This document shows, in pieces, positions 24,856 through 33,732 of a stretch of DNA of 64,000 bases. The DNA comes from Acidobacteriota bacterium. Its GTDB lineage: Bacteria > Acidobacteriota > Terriglobia > Bryobacterales > Bryobacteraceae. The translations under genes were made by a program, and so were the position numbers. The notes beneath the pieces were generated by a model. That model searched no databases, was not told the DNA's origin, and was given only the letters and a program-made list of their open reading frames with translations. The stretch is from contig JAPKYZ010000107.1 in assembly GCA_026394055.1 (NCBI GenBank), forward strand, positions 1 to 64,000. The letters run 5' to 3'. Every line of letters starts with the position of its first letter. The stretch's first letter is position 1.

Positions 24856-26692
24856 GCTGGCGCTCGCGCTGCTGTGGTGGACTTTGCGCGCGGCCGAACC
24901 AGAGACCATCCTGCGTTCCCCGGCGGCGACGGCCTGGGCGCGAGTGCTGGATAGCGTCAACCTGACGACTGCCGACGCCACCTGGCTCACCGGGGCGGGT
25001 CCCGGAGTGAAGCCTGGCGCGGAGTCCGTCACCGTGCGCCGCATCGTCGACGCCCGGCGCCCGCAACTCGACATCTATTGGGAAACCCCGGTGATCGTGC
25101 CGCGGTATGAATTGCCTGCCGACGCCCGCATCTTTGCGTGGGAGCGCTGGAGCGGTGCGCCGGTGATGGCCGGTTGGGTCCGGGAGGGGCATCCGTTTCT
25201 CTGGACGGCCGCGCCCTTGGGTGAACGTGGATTTGAACGGTATCCCTACCTGGTGCAAGCCTTAGCCGACCTGGGTGTCCGGCCGCCGGTGCAATCGCGC
25301 CGATTGTGGGCGTTTTTCGATTCGTCCTACCGCCTGCGGGCGGACCTGCCGCTGCTGGCTCGCCGCTGGCGGAGTGCGGGGATTGCCGCCATCCACGTGG
25401 CTGCCTGGCACTATCATGAGCCCGATGCCGCGCGCGATGAATGGCTCCGGCGGCTGATTGCGGTCAGCCATGAGCATGCCATTCAGGTCTACGCCTGGCT
25501 GGAGCTGCCGCACGTCAGCGAGCAGTTCTGGCAGGACAATCCGGCGTGCCGTGAGAAAACGGCGTTGCTCGCGGATGCCCATCTCGACTGGCGCAAGCTG
25601 ATCAACCTGCGCAACCGGGATTGCGCGGCGCGGGTGGCGGGCGGAGTCCGAGGGTTGCTGGGCCGGTTTGATTGGGATGGCGTGAATTTGGGCGAGCTCT
25701 ACTTTGAGTCGCTCGAAGGGGCCAGCGGACCCGCGCGCTTCACGCCGATGAATGACGATGTGCGGCGCGAGTTCCAGGCGATCGCCGGAGTGGACCCGTA
25801 CACCCTGCTCAACTCCCGCCAGCCGGACGCGAAGTTGCTGCGGCGCTTTCTTGATTACCGGGCCTCGCTCGCGCGTGACATGCAGGTGCAGTGGCTGTCG
25901 GTGGTGCGGGAGCGGCCGGAACTCGACGTGGTCCTGACGCATGTGGACGACCGGTTTGACACCTCCATGCGAGACGCACTGGGCGCAGACGTCTCGGCGA
26001 CCTTGCCGCTGCTGGGCCAGCAGGACTTCACCTTTCTCGTGGAGGACCCGGCCACCGTGTGGCATCTGGGCCCGCAGCGCTACCCCGAGATCGCCCGCCG
26101 CTACGAGGCGTTGGTGGAGCAACTGCAGCCCGGGGGAGGTCCGCCGTGGAAGAACCGGTTGGGGGTCGACATCAACATCGTGGAGCGCTACCAGGACGTC
26201 TATCCCACCAAGCAACAGACCGGCGGTGAGCTGTTCCAACTGGTGCATCTGGCCTCGCGCGCCTTTGCCCGGGTGGCGCTCTATTTTGAGAACTCCATTC
26301 TGGCGCCGGATCTGCCGTGGCTGGCGGCGGCGTCCAGCACGCTCGACTACCGGATGCAGGAAGGCGACAAGATGACGGTCGAAAGCGGGCGCGAGAACTG
26401 GGTGCGGTTTAGCGGCCCGGTGAAGCTGGATGGCGCGGCTTGGCCCATCACCGACGGTGAGTTCGTGCTGGTTCCCGCGGGACGGCATCAGCTGGAGCCC
26501 GGCGAGGAGTTGCCGGTGCGGGTGGTTGATCTCAACGCGACGCTCGAAAGCGTCTCGGTGGCCAACGGGCGCATCGCCTTAACCTACACGTCGCGTGCGC
26601 GAGGGACGGTCCGGCTAAGCGATGGGCGCCTGGTGCGGCTGGCGCCGGGTCATCACACGGTCTACTTTACGGCGACCGCGGCCACTTCGTAG
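24839..26692 (+). CDS. Secreted TIM-barrel glycoside hydrolase-like protein
   Basis: A 617-residue product from ATG 24839 with a signal peptide (MRSPIRLALALLWWTLRA). The first 150 residues resemble a Rossmann/amidotransferase-like domain without clear catalytic residues. Residues about 160-460 look like a GHL10/GHL13-type (beta/alpha)8 barrel: WAFFDSSYRLRADLPLLARR, AAIHVAAWHYHEPDA, QVYAWLELPHVSEQFW, FDWDGVNLGELYFE (strand with a D-E pair) and VVLTHVDDRFD. The end is a beta-sandwich-like domain. It overlaps the preceding TPR-barrel gene by 17 bases, so the two work together. PelA and PgaB combine similar glycosidase domains with export proteins; I see no deacetylase motif here. Confidence 0.65.
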   Translation: MRSPIRLALALLWWTLRAAEPETILRSPAATAWARVLDSVNLTTADATWLTGAGPGVKPGAESVTVRRIVDARRPQLDIYWETPVIVPRYELPADARIFAWERWSGAPVMAGWVREGHPFLWTAAPLGERGFERYPYLVQALADLGVRPPVQSRRLWAFFDSSYRLRADLPLLARRWRSAGIAAIHVAAWHYHEPDAARDEWLRRLIAVSHEHAIQVYAWLELPHVSEQFWQDNPACREKTALLADAHLDWRKLINLRNRDCAARVAGGVRGLLGRFDWDGVNLGELYFESLEGASGPARFTPMNDDVRREFQAIAGVDPYTLLNSRQPDAKLLRRFLDYRASLARDMQVQWLSVVRERPELDVVLTHVDDRFDTSMRDALGADVSATLPLLGQQDFTFLVEDPATVWHLGPQRYPEIARRYEALVEQLQPGGGPPWKNRLGVDINIVERYQDVYPTKQQTGGELFQLVHLASRAFARVALYFENSILAPDLPWLAAASSTLDYRMQEGDKMTVESGRENWVRFSGPVKLDGAAWPITDGEFVLVPAGRHQLEPGEELPVRVVDLNATLESVSVANGRIALTYTSRARGTVRLSDGRLVRLAPGHHTVYFTATAATS

Positions 26693-27993
26693 TTCAGCAC
26701 CACTTCATCACCCGCCGCCAGACCGCTGGCCACGGCGCCGGTGATCTCATTGCGGCCCGCCAGCTTCACTTCGCGGCGGACAAACTGCTGGCCCTGCTTC
26801 ACGTAGGCAATCTGCTTGCCGTCTTCGGTGCGCAGGGCGCCCAGCGGGACCAGCGTGGCGTTGTCGGCTTGATCGACCACGACATTGGCACCGGCGGAGA
26901 GGTCGGGAATCAGACGCGGGTCGGCGCCTTCAATGGCCACCCGTACCGGGATGCTGCGCAAGAAGGCCTGCTGCCGGAATCCGGCCACGGCGATGGCGCC
27001 GATCGAGTAGACCTTGCCCTTCAGCGTCAAACCGGGGAAGGCGTCCAACGAGATGTTGGCCGTCTGGCCCAGCCGGAACAGGCCGCTTTCAGCCTGGTTG
27101 ATGCTGGCTTCCACCTGCATGCTCTTGGGGTTCACCACCTTGACGATCAGCTGGCCTGGGGTCACCGTGTCGCCGTCGCCAATCTGCTGGAATTCGCCGC
27201 CACGCCACACCGTTTGCACGACGGCGAGACCGTCCATGGAAGCGTGGATGGTAAACCGCTCCAGATCCTTCTTGTGGCGGTCGCGGTGGCGGGTGTGGCG
27301 CTCCCGGGTGTAGTCGAGAATCTTCATCTCTGAAGCGTGGGATTGCTGCTTCAGCTTCAGTTCGCTCAGCAGTTCGTTGTAGGCCGCGTCGTTCTCCTCA
27401 ACCTGCAGCTTCAGCAGCTCCTGGTCGATCCCGGTGCGCACTTCCGCTGCCTTGGCATCGGCACGGCTCTTGTCCAGCTGCGCTTTGGCCAGGCGGACGC
27501 TCTGTTGCAGGTTTTCCCATTCCACCTGCTGCTCGGCTTTACGCTTGCGGATGTCGGCCTCGGCTTGCAGGACGGTGGAGTGGACATCGTCGATGTGGTC
27601 GGCCATGGACTGGCCGTCAATCTGCACCAGGATGTCGCCCTTCTTCACCATGACGCCGGAAGGGGTCAGTTTCTGCAGCACCATCGGCCGGTTGCCTTCC
27701 GGGCTATTCAGCCGAGGGACGGTGATGTTGGCGTACTCGCGCGATGAGGTCTGGCCGGAGATGCGGATGACATTTTCCAGCTTGCCAGCCACTACCGTGG
27801 TGGTCTTTACTGGAACAACCGACGTTTTCTCTTGCGTGGCCGATTGGTTGGACCACCAGGCTGCCCCAGCCAGCCCGGCAATCACCAATGACAGGACCGC
27901 CCAAAGCCAAGTACGCTTGGGTTTCTCGGGAGCGGGTACAAGGGCCGGTTTGGCCTCGGGAGCGGGTGGTATGGGGTTGAGAATCGCCGACAT
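26662..27993 (-). CDS. HlyD/MFP-family periplasmic adaptor
   Basis: A 443-residue membrane-fusion protein. A Pro/Ala-rich cytosolic N-terminus is followed by one membrane span (TWLWAVLSLVIAGLAGAAWW), the first lipoyl half (VKKGDILVQIDGQS), a long coiled coil (about residues 130-240), the second half (IHASMDGLAVVQTVWRGGEFQ) and the beta-barrel/MP domain (VNPKSMQVEASINQAESGLF). AGGAAGG lies 6 bases before ATG 27993. No ABC, RND or MFS pump sits next to it in the same direction, so it is an orphan adaptor here. Its 3' end overlaps the convergent glycosidase-like gene by 31 bases. Confidence 0.85.
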   Translation of the reverse strand: MSAILNPIPPAPEAKPALVPAPEKPKRTWLWAVLSLVIAGLAGAAWWSNQSATQEKTSVVPVKTTTVVAGKLENVIRISGQTSSREYANITVPRLNSPEGNRPMVLQKLTPSGVMVKKGDILVQIDGQSMADHIDDVHSTVLQAEADIRKRKAEQQVEWENLQQSVRLAKAQLDKSRADAKAAEVRTGIDQELLKLQVEENDAAYNELLSELKLKQQSHASEMKILDYTRERHTRHRDRHKKDLERFTIHASMDGLAVVQTVWRGGEFQQIGDGDTVTPGQLIVKVVNPKSMQVEASINQAESGLFRLGQTANISLDAFPGLTLKGKVYSIGAIAVAGFRQQAFLRSIPVRVAIEGADPRLIPDLSAGANVVVDQADNATLVPLGALRTEDGKQIAYVKQGQQFVRREVKLAGRNEITGAVASGLAAGDEVVLNYEVAAVAVK

Positions 27994-28053
27994 GCTAAGC
28001 CTTCCTGTCAGAATACAAGACGGTTATCCAAAGGGAAAGGCGCTTTTTTGCCC

Positions 28054-29334
28054 ATGAACGTTACAAACCAACTTGAAACTGCCGCCACACCCTGGTTTCA
28101 CGACCTGCCGCGGCTTTTCCGCGACCAAAAATGGCTGGCGCTGTGGGCCGCTTTCTTTGGCTACATGCTGGACGCGATGGACGTTCTGCTGTATGTCTTT
28201 GCTATTCAAACACTTAAATCTGAGTTCGGATTGTCGAACGCCCAAGCCGGGTTGGTCAGTTCCGCCACCCTGATCGCCTCGGCCTTCGGCGGCATCGCCT
28301 CCGGCCTCCTGTGTGATCGCATCGGCCGGCGCCGCACTTTGATTTACTGCATTCTGGTCTATTCGTTAGCGTCGGGCGGTACGGCATTTTCGCACGGCCT
28401 GTGGGATCTGATTTTCTGGCGAGCGCTGGTGGGCATTGGCCTGGGTGGCGAATGGTCAGCCGGAGCGGTGATGGTGGCCGAAAGCTGGCCGGCGCACCAA
28501 CGGGCGCGGGCGGTCAGCTTTATGCAGTCCGGCTGGGCGATCGGCTACATGTTGGCGGCGGCGGTTTCCGCCACCGTCCTGCCGGCCTACGGTTGGCGCG
28601 CGATGTTTCTGGCCGGGGTGCTGCCCGCCTTGCTGACGGTGGTGATCCGCAGCAAAGTGCAGGAGACCGAGATCTACCGCACCTCAACCCGCGCCAAGGG
28701 CGGCCTGAAAGATATCTTCTCCGGCGTCTTACGGCGGCGGACGATTGTCGCCACCGCAGTGGCCACCGCCGTCCTGTTTGCCTACTGGGGGCTGTTCACC
28801 TGGCTGCCGGGCTTCCTTTCAGCGCCGGTGAAGGATGGCGGCGCGGGCTTTAACATCGTCAAGACCTCCGGCTGGATCTTTGCCATGCAGGCGGGCGCGT
28901 TCTGTGGCTATCTCAACTTCGGCTGGTTGGCGGACCGCTTTGGCCGCCGCCCGATCTTTGCCGCCTACGTGCTGGTGGCCGCGCTGCTGACCCCGCTCTA
29001 CGGCACGCTGCCGCGCTGGGGTGGGGATTGGACCAACACGGGCTTGCTGCTGCTGGGCCCGCTGGTGGGATTTTTCGGCACCGGCTTCTTTTCACTGTTC
29101 GGGACCATGCTGGCGGAGCTCTACCCGACGCACGTGCGCGGTGCGGGTCAAGGGTTTGTCTACAACTTTGGCCGGGGCTTGAGCGCGCTGGCGCCGCTGG
29201 CCGTGGGTACCGTGGCGGACCGCAGCGGGCTGGGCCTGGCGCTGATCATGAACTCGGCGTTCTTTGTGGTGGGCGGCCTGCTGGTGTTCCTGCTGCCGGA
29301 GACGCGCAACACGGACTTGCGGGCCACCCAATGA
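28054..29334 (+). CDS. Major facilitator superfamily transporter (AAHS-like)
   Basis: A 426-residue, 12-helix MFS protein from ATG 28054; GGGAAAGG lies about 12 bases upstream and an in-frame TTG two codons earlier is unlikely. It has the MFS A-motifs GLLCDRIGRRRTL (loop 2-3) and GWLADRFGRRPIF (loop 8-9). An early MLDAMDVLLYVFA with acidic residues in helix 1 and ALVGIGLGGEWSAG in helix 4 are typical of aromatic-acid/sialic-acid H+ symporters. The stop overlaps the thiD start by 4 bases, so it may import a pyrimidine or related thiamin precursor; that is inference. Confidence 0.85.
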   Translation: MNVTNQLETAATPWFHDLPRLFRDQKWLALWAAFFGYMLDAMDVLLYVFAIQTLKSEFGLSNAQAGLVSSATLIASAFGGIASGLLCDRIGRRRTLIYCILVYSLASGGTAFSHGLWDLIFWRALVGIGLGGEWSAGAVMVAESWPAHQRARAVSFMQSGWAIGYMLAAAVSATVLPAYGWRAMFLAGVLPALLTVVIRSKVQETEIYRTSTRAKGGLKDIFSGVLRRRTIVATAVATAVLFAYWGLFTWLPGFLSAPVKDGGAGFNIVKTSGWIFAMQAGAFCGYLNFGWLADRFGRRPIFAAYVLVAALLTPLYGTLPRWGGDWTNTGLLLLGPLVGFFGTGFFSLFGTMLAELYPTHVRGAGQGFVYNFGRGLSALAPLAVGTVADRSGLGLALIMNSAFFVVGGLLVFLLPETRNTDLRATQ

Positions 29335-30116
29335 CCTCCGCCCGTCCGGTCGCGCTCACCATTGCTGGCTCCGACCCTTCGGGCGGCGCGGGCCTACAGG
29401 CCGATCTGAAGACGTTCCACCAGTTCGGTGTTTATGGCGAAGCGGTGGTGACGTTGATCACGGTGCAGAACACGCGCAGCGTGGACGCGGTGCGGCTGCT
29501 GGACCCGGACCTGGTGGGCGCTCAACTGGATGCGGTGCTGCTCGATATCCCGCCCCAGGCCGTCAAGACCGGAGCGTTGGGCGATGCCCGGCTGATCGAG
29601 TGCGTCGCGTATCGGACGCTGCCCAATCTGGTGGTCGACCCGGTGATGATCTCGAAACACGGGGCTCCGCTGATGGCGCCCGAGGCGCGCGAGATGCTGC
29701 TGCGGGTGCTGCTGCCGAAGGCGCGCGTGGTGACCCCCAACGCTCACGAAGCGGAAGCGCTCACTGGAACGAGCGATGCCTGGGAAGCGGCGCGGCGGCT
29801 GGCCGGGATGGGCGCTCGTGCGGTGGTGATCAAGGGCGGCCACCGGAGCGATGCGGAGGGCTACCTCTCCACCGACCTGCTGCTCGAAGACGGCATCTTC
29901 CACGAGTTTGCCGCGCCCCGAATTGCCACCGTCCATACGCACGGCACCGGCTGCACCTTCGCGGCCGCGATCACGGCTCTGCTGGCGCAAGGGGTGGAGC
30001 TGGCGAAGGCGGTGGCGGAGGCCAAGCAGTGGATTACGGAAGCAATTCGCACGAACCCGGGTCTGGGTGGCGGGTCAGGCCCGGTGAATCACTTCGCAGC
30101 CAGACCCGGCCATTAG
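29331..30116 (+). CDS. thiD: Hydroxymethylpyrimidine/phosphomethylpyrimidine kinase
   Basis: A 261-residue ribokinase-fold enzyme that phosphorylates HMP twice in thiamin synthesis. Signatures: LTIAGSDPSGGAGLQADLKT at the N-terminus, VDPVMISKHGAPLM near residue 105, VVTPNAHEAEALTG near 135 and THGTGCTFAAAITALLA near 205 with the catalytic Cys/GTGC loop. The ATG at 29331 shares ATGA with the MFS stop. No ThiE or ThiC is adjacent. Its end overlaps the convergent glycosyltransferase gene by 83 bases, an unusually long overlap. Confidence 0.93.
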   Translation: MTSARPVALTIAGSDPSGGAGLQADLKTFHQFGVYGEAVVTLITVQNTRSVDAVRLLDPDLVGAQLDAVLLDIPPQAVKTGALGDARLIECVAYRTLPNLVVDPVMISKHGAPLMAPEAREMLLRVLLPKARVVTPNAHEAEALTGTSDAWEAARRLAGMGARAVVIKGGHRSDAEGYLSTDLLLEDGIFHEFAAPRIATVHTHGTGCTFAAAITALLAQGVELAKAVAEAKQWITEAIRTNPGLGGGSGPVNHFAARPGH

Positions 30117-31497
30117 CCGCCGGTGTCCGCTGGTGCGGGGCATCGGCCGGAGCCAGCACGGCCGGCAGCAGAAAATCGATGTCGGGATGCGTCCGGATGA
30201 GCGTCGCCACCTCCGCCGGGTTCCGGTAAAGGATTGCCGTCGCGACCGGTAGCGGCTGACGGGTGAATTCTTCTGGACGCACGAGAATCTTCCGCGCCTG
30301 GAAATCAAGCGGTGCGCGGTCCGCCGCCTGCCCGGCGTCGAAGAAGCCATACCGCACCAAGGGCAACGGCAACAGCGTGGCGTAAAACTGGTCGTCAGGA
30401 TCGATCAGGATCAGTTCCGCCCCCGGTTGGTGGCAATAGGCCCGGAGCTGGGCCGCGGCGGGAATAGCTTGGGGTGCAAAATCGCTCTGTGTGATCCAGG
30501 CCGCACTGACGAGCACCACCGCGAGGGCCGTTGCCTTCAGCGCCGTGTTCCACTCCCACGGGATCCACGCCGCAGCCAAGGCCAGAGCGGGCAGCAGGGG
30601 CACCCAATAGGCGATGTTGTGATACTGGAACACGAGCACCGCCCCCACCAGTGTGCCCACCCACCACAACAGCCAACGCTCCTGCCGGGCAAACCACAGG
30701 CCGGCCAAGCCAACCATGGCGAGCGCCGGGTCCAGCCGGAGCAGGCGCAACGGGTAGAAGATCCAGGCTGGGTCGCCCGAGGTCTGCACCGGTGAGGCTA
30801 GCCCCCAGTGCAGCACTTCGGTCAAGACAAACTCCTGCCAGAACCATTCGGTGTTCACCGCCAGCTGCGCCAGAAACCACGGCGCCGCCACCGCCCCGGC
30901 CAAGCCCACCGCCCACCCGGAGCGCATCATGATCAACGGCAGCAGCCCGGCAATCCCCTTGGTGACGATCGCCAGCCCGGCCATCACCCCCGGCACCCAG
31001 CGCCGCCCGGTGCTGCGCCAAGCGCCATAGAGCGCCGCCGTGATCGCGAGCGTCAACACCAGATCCATCGTGGCCACGCGGGCAAAGTTGTGGAGCAGTT
31101 GGCTGCTCATCAACAAAGCAAACGTGACGCCCGCGCCCCAGGCTCCGCGCAGCTGCCACGCCCACCAACTGACGAGCCACACTAAACCCGCCGCCGCCAG
31201 TAGCGATGGCAACCGCAGAGCCACGGCGCTGACGCCGAACGCCTTGGTGCTGGCCGCCATTAACCAATAGAGCAGGGGCGGCTTGTAGAGCGCATTGCGC
31301 TCCATAAACTTGGGTGTCAGCCAATCGCCGGAAGCCGCCATGTGGAGGGCGGTGTGGGCGTAGACCACCTCATCTTGCGCCACCACCTGCCCCACCGGGT
31401 CCAGGATGCGGGCGCCCAAGCCCGCCTGCTGAATGTTCCAGGAGAAGCGCAGGGCGGCGACAACAAAGACGAGGAGACCGATCCACCGGGCAGACAC
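30034..31497 (-). CDS. GT39-like (ArnT/PMT) membrane glycosyltransferase
   Basis: A 487-residue protein from GTG 31497 with about ten membrane segments. The first extracytoplasmic loop carries VAQDEVVYAHTALHM, matching the Asp-Glu catalytic motif of ArnT/PMT-type enzymes, and NALYKPPLLYWLMAASTKAFG follows. The soluble C-terminus (about residues 350-487) ends RSDSPGLTRHPDPG. Likely uses a polyprenyl-phosphate sugar donor to modify lipid or protein in the periplasm. The last 27 codons overlap thiD on the opposite strand. Confidence 0.8.
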   Translation of the reverse strand: MSARWIGLLVFVVAALRFSWNIQQAGLGARILDPVGQVVAQDEVVYAHTALHMAASGDWLTPKFMERNALYKPPLLYWLMAASTKAFGVSAVALRLPSLLAAAGLVWLVSWWAWQLRGAWGAGVTFALLMSSQLLHNFARVATMDLVLTLAITAALYGAWRSTGRRWVPGVMAGLAIVTKGIAGLLPLIMMRSGWAVGLAGAVAAPWFLAQLAVNTEWFWQEFVLTEVLHWGLASPVQTSGDPAWIFYPLRLLRLDPALAMVGLAGLWFARQERWLLWWVGTLVGAVLVFQYHNIAYWVPLLPALALAAAWIPWEWNTALKATALAVVLVSAAWITQSDFAPQAIPAAAQLRAYCHQPGAELILIDPDDQFYATLLPLPLVRYGFFDAGQAADRAPLDFQARKILVRPEEFTRQPLPVATAILYRNPAEVATLIRTHPDIDFLLPAVLAPADAPHQRTPAANGRVWLRSDSPGLTRHPDPGSCELLP

Positions 31498-31529
31498 AGA
31501 ATTCCAGTGTAAGGCGCGGCCGCCCGGCC

Positions 31530-33587
31530 TTACTGCGGCAGCGGCCGGGCGTAGACAATTTCGGCGTCGCGGGACTGATCGAAATTGATCGGGATGCCGG
31601 GGCCCATCAACTGCCGTCCGGTCATCGTCAGCACCCGAGGATCATCGGCAAAGGTCACGATGTACACCAGCCCGTCATTCAGGCCCCGGAGACGGAGCAC
31701 GAAGTTGGGTGAAGCGGATTGGTCACGGGTGACGACGGCGACGGCCTCGCCCTCCTCCACGGTTTGCACGGCATCCACCACCCCTTCTTCGGGCCGCGGC
31801 GTCAGGTGGAAGATCTTGCCGTCACGCACTTCGTCGCGGAAGCCCTTGAAGCGCGAGATCTCGGTTTGGGCGAAACGTAGATCTTCCTCCGGCATCTCCG
31901 GCAGGCGGTTCATGAACACCCACGGCCCGCCGAACATGAAGCTGCGAGTGACATAGGAGTTCAGCTTGCTGTCGGGCATGTAGCGGTCGGCATAGCGGGG
32001 AGGGAAGGGGAAGGTGGCCCCGAACATCCCCTGACGCGCGCCCAAGCTGCCAGAAGCGTCGTTGGTGATGGAGGTGACATAGTTGCGCAGCATCTGAAAG
32101 GTCATCATGCTGCCGCCGTTGGCACAGTTTTCCCAGACCGTGTTGGGCCGCAGGCGGCGAGCCTCGGCTACAATCCAATCGATGCCGTCGACCGAGTTGG
32201 AGTAGTTGGAATCATCGGCAGCATGCGTGTGGTCCGTGCGATTGCAGTACTTCACCAGCGTCTGGCCGTCCTGTAAGATCCAGTCGACGTTGTAGTTGTC
32301 GATGATCTTCAGCACCTCCTTCAGCACCCACTCGCGGACCGGCTTGTGGCCCGGACAAAGGGAAACGGCGCCGTGATAGTAGTAGGTCTCGGAACTCACC
32401 CAATCCGGGTGCTCCTGCAAGACGGCCGATTCCGGCGCCGCTTCGGTGGGGACAAAGTGTAGTCCAAACTTCATGCCCAACGAGTGCACGTAGTCCGACA
32501 GGGCACGCAGGCCGCTGGGGAACTTTTTGGGGTCCTCCACCCAATCACCGATCTGGGGCGCCCAGCCCAGATCCACGACGAAGAGCTCCAGGCCCGCCTG
32601 CGCGGCCAGCTCCGCATTGCGCCTCAAGACAACTTCGTCGATCTCTTTCTGGTAGCCCCAGGAATCCCACACTGCATAAGGGAATCTGACGCCGTCGGGT
32701 GCGGTGGCGGCGATGGCCGCTTCCGCAAATCGTTGGGTCCCATAGCCGGCTTCATCCCAGTCGCCCTGGAAGGTGCCGATAAATGAAGCGGGCACCTCGA
32801 AGGTCTCACCGGCGGCGACGGGATGATTCAGCTCAGTGATGGCACTGGTGACAGTGATCCGGTCCTGCTGGGCGTCGTGTTGAATGGAGACTTTCGCCCG
32901 GCCATCAAACTCCCAGCCCCAGAACAGGCCCCGGTCCTGCCGGTCACGCAATGCCAGCCAGGCACACTGCGGCGCACCGGAACCGGAGCTCACCGTTTGC
33001 GGAATACCTTCGGGCGAAAGCTTGGTTTCGACCGGCTCAAAGTTGACCGGCTGCGGAATGATCGCCCACTGATTCACTTGGTAGGTCCTAAACGAGCCTC
33101 CGGCGCCGGAAAACTGCCACGGCATGAAGTCCACCGCCCGGATCAACGCCGCCCGCCCGAGCGGGACAATGTGGAGCGACTGCCGCAAGGCCGGCTGCCT
33201 CGGCCAAACTTCCAGATCGAGGGTGAACTCAAACTGCTCCCCCGTGTCCCGCAATACAATCCGGGTCCGGGAGCCGCCCCGGGCGATCGATTCCAGGCGG
33301 GATTCAACCAGCCGCATCGGGGTCCGGCCATCGATGGTTCCGGTGCTGGTCGAAAAGTTGATCGGCGATAGGTCCGCGTCGGCCGGAACGGTCCAAACAT
33401 CACCGGTGGCGTTGTTGACGATGGACTCGAGACGGAACCGCTCGGTCGCGGCGGCCAAGCGATAGCGGGCGGTGATGACATCGTTTGAGACCGTCCATAC
33501 GCGCTCCTCCCCCTGCTCTTGCGCTGCCAGGGAGGCGGCTGCCATCAGAAACCAAACGAGACTCTTGCCGTGACGCTGGGACTCCAT
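31530..33587 (-). CDS. Secreted alpha-galactosidase-like glycoside hydrolase (GH36-type)
   Basis: About 685 residues from ATG 33587, giving a signal peptide (MESQRHGKSLVWFLMAAAS). An N-terminal beta-supersandwich precedes a TIM barrel: WDSWGYQKEIDE, GLELFVVDLGWAPQIGDW, KFPSGLRALSDYVHSLGMKF and HPDWVSSETYY. NVDWILQDGQTL supplies the probable nucleophile Asp, and VWENCANGG matches the GH36 CxxGG block. A C-terminal beta domain follows. The cofactor-free retaining mechanism of GH36 would release galactose. The canonical KWD is replaced by LQD, so substrate preference may differ. A galactose symporter and galK lie about 9 kb downstream. Confidence 0.8.
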   Translation of the reverse strand: MESQRHGKSLVWFLMAAASLAAQEQGEERVWTVSNDVITARYRLAAATERFRLESIVNNATGDVWTVPADADLSPINFSTSTGTIDGRTPMRLVESRLESIARGGSRTRIVLRDTGEQFEFTLDLEVWPRQPALRQSLHIVPLGRAALIRAVDFMPWQFSGAGGSFRTYQVNQWAIIPQPVNFEPVETKLSPEGIPQTVSSGSGAPQCAWLALRDRQDRGLFWGWEFDGRAKVSIQHDAQQDRITVTSAITELNHPVAAGETFEVPASFIGTFQGDWDEAGYGTQRFAEAAIAATAPDGVRFPYAVWDSWGYQKEIDEVVLRRNAELAAQAGLELFVVDLGWAPQIGDWVEDPKKFPSGLRALSDYVHSLGMKFGLHFVPTEAAPESAVLQEHPDWVSSETYYYHGAVSLCPGHKPVREWVLKEVLKIIDNYNVDWILQDGQTLVKYCNRTDHTHAADDSNYSNSVDGIDWIVAEARRLRPNTVWENCANGGSMMTFQMLRNYVTSITNDASGSLGARQGMFGATFPFPPRYADRYMPDSKLNSYVTRSFMFGGPWVFMNRLPEMPEEDLRFAQTEISRFKGFRDEVRDGKIFHLTPRPEEGVVDAVQTVEEGEAVAVVTRDQSASPNFVLRLRGLNDGLVYIVTFADDPRVLTMTGRQLMGPGIPINFDQSRDAEIVYARPLPQ

Positions 33588-33732
33588 ACCGGAAACGTTC
33601 GCCCTCACTATCAATGTGCTCAGACTCAGGAATTCATTACAGATCTGGAACTCCCTGGGATGGGAAACGGCCAGCATTCACGTCCCGGACGGAGAAGCGT
33701 GAGCGCTATCATCTCAATAAGCGGATTTCCAC

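Noticed and set aside
28000..29330. TPP riboswitch ahead of the MFS-thiD operon
   Set aside because: The 60-base gap before the MFS gene is too short and lacks the conserved CTGAGA element.
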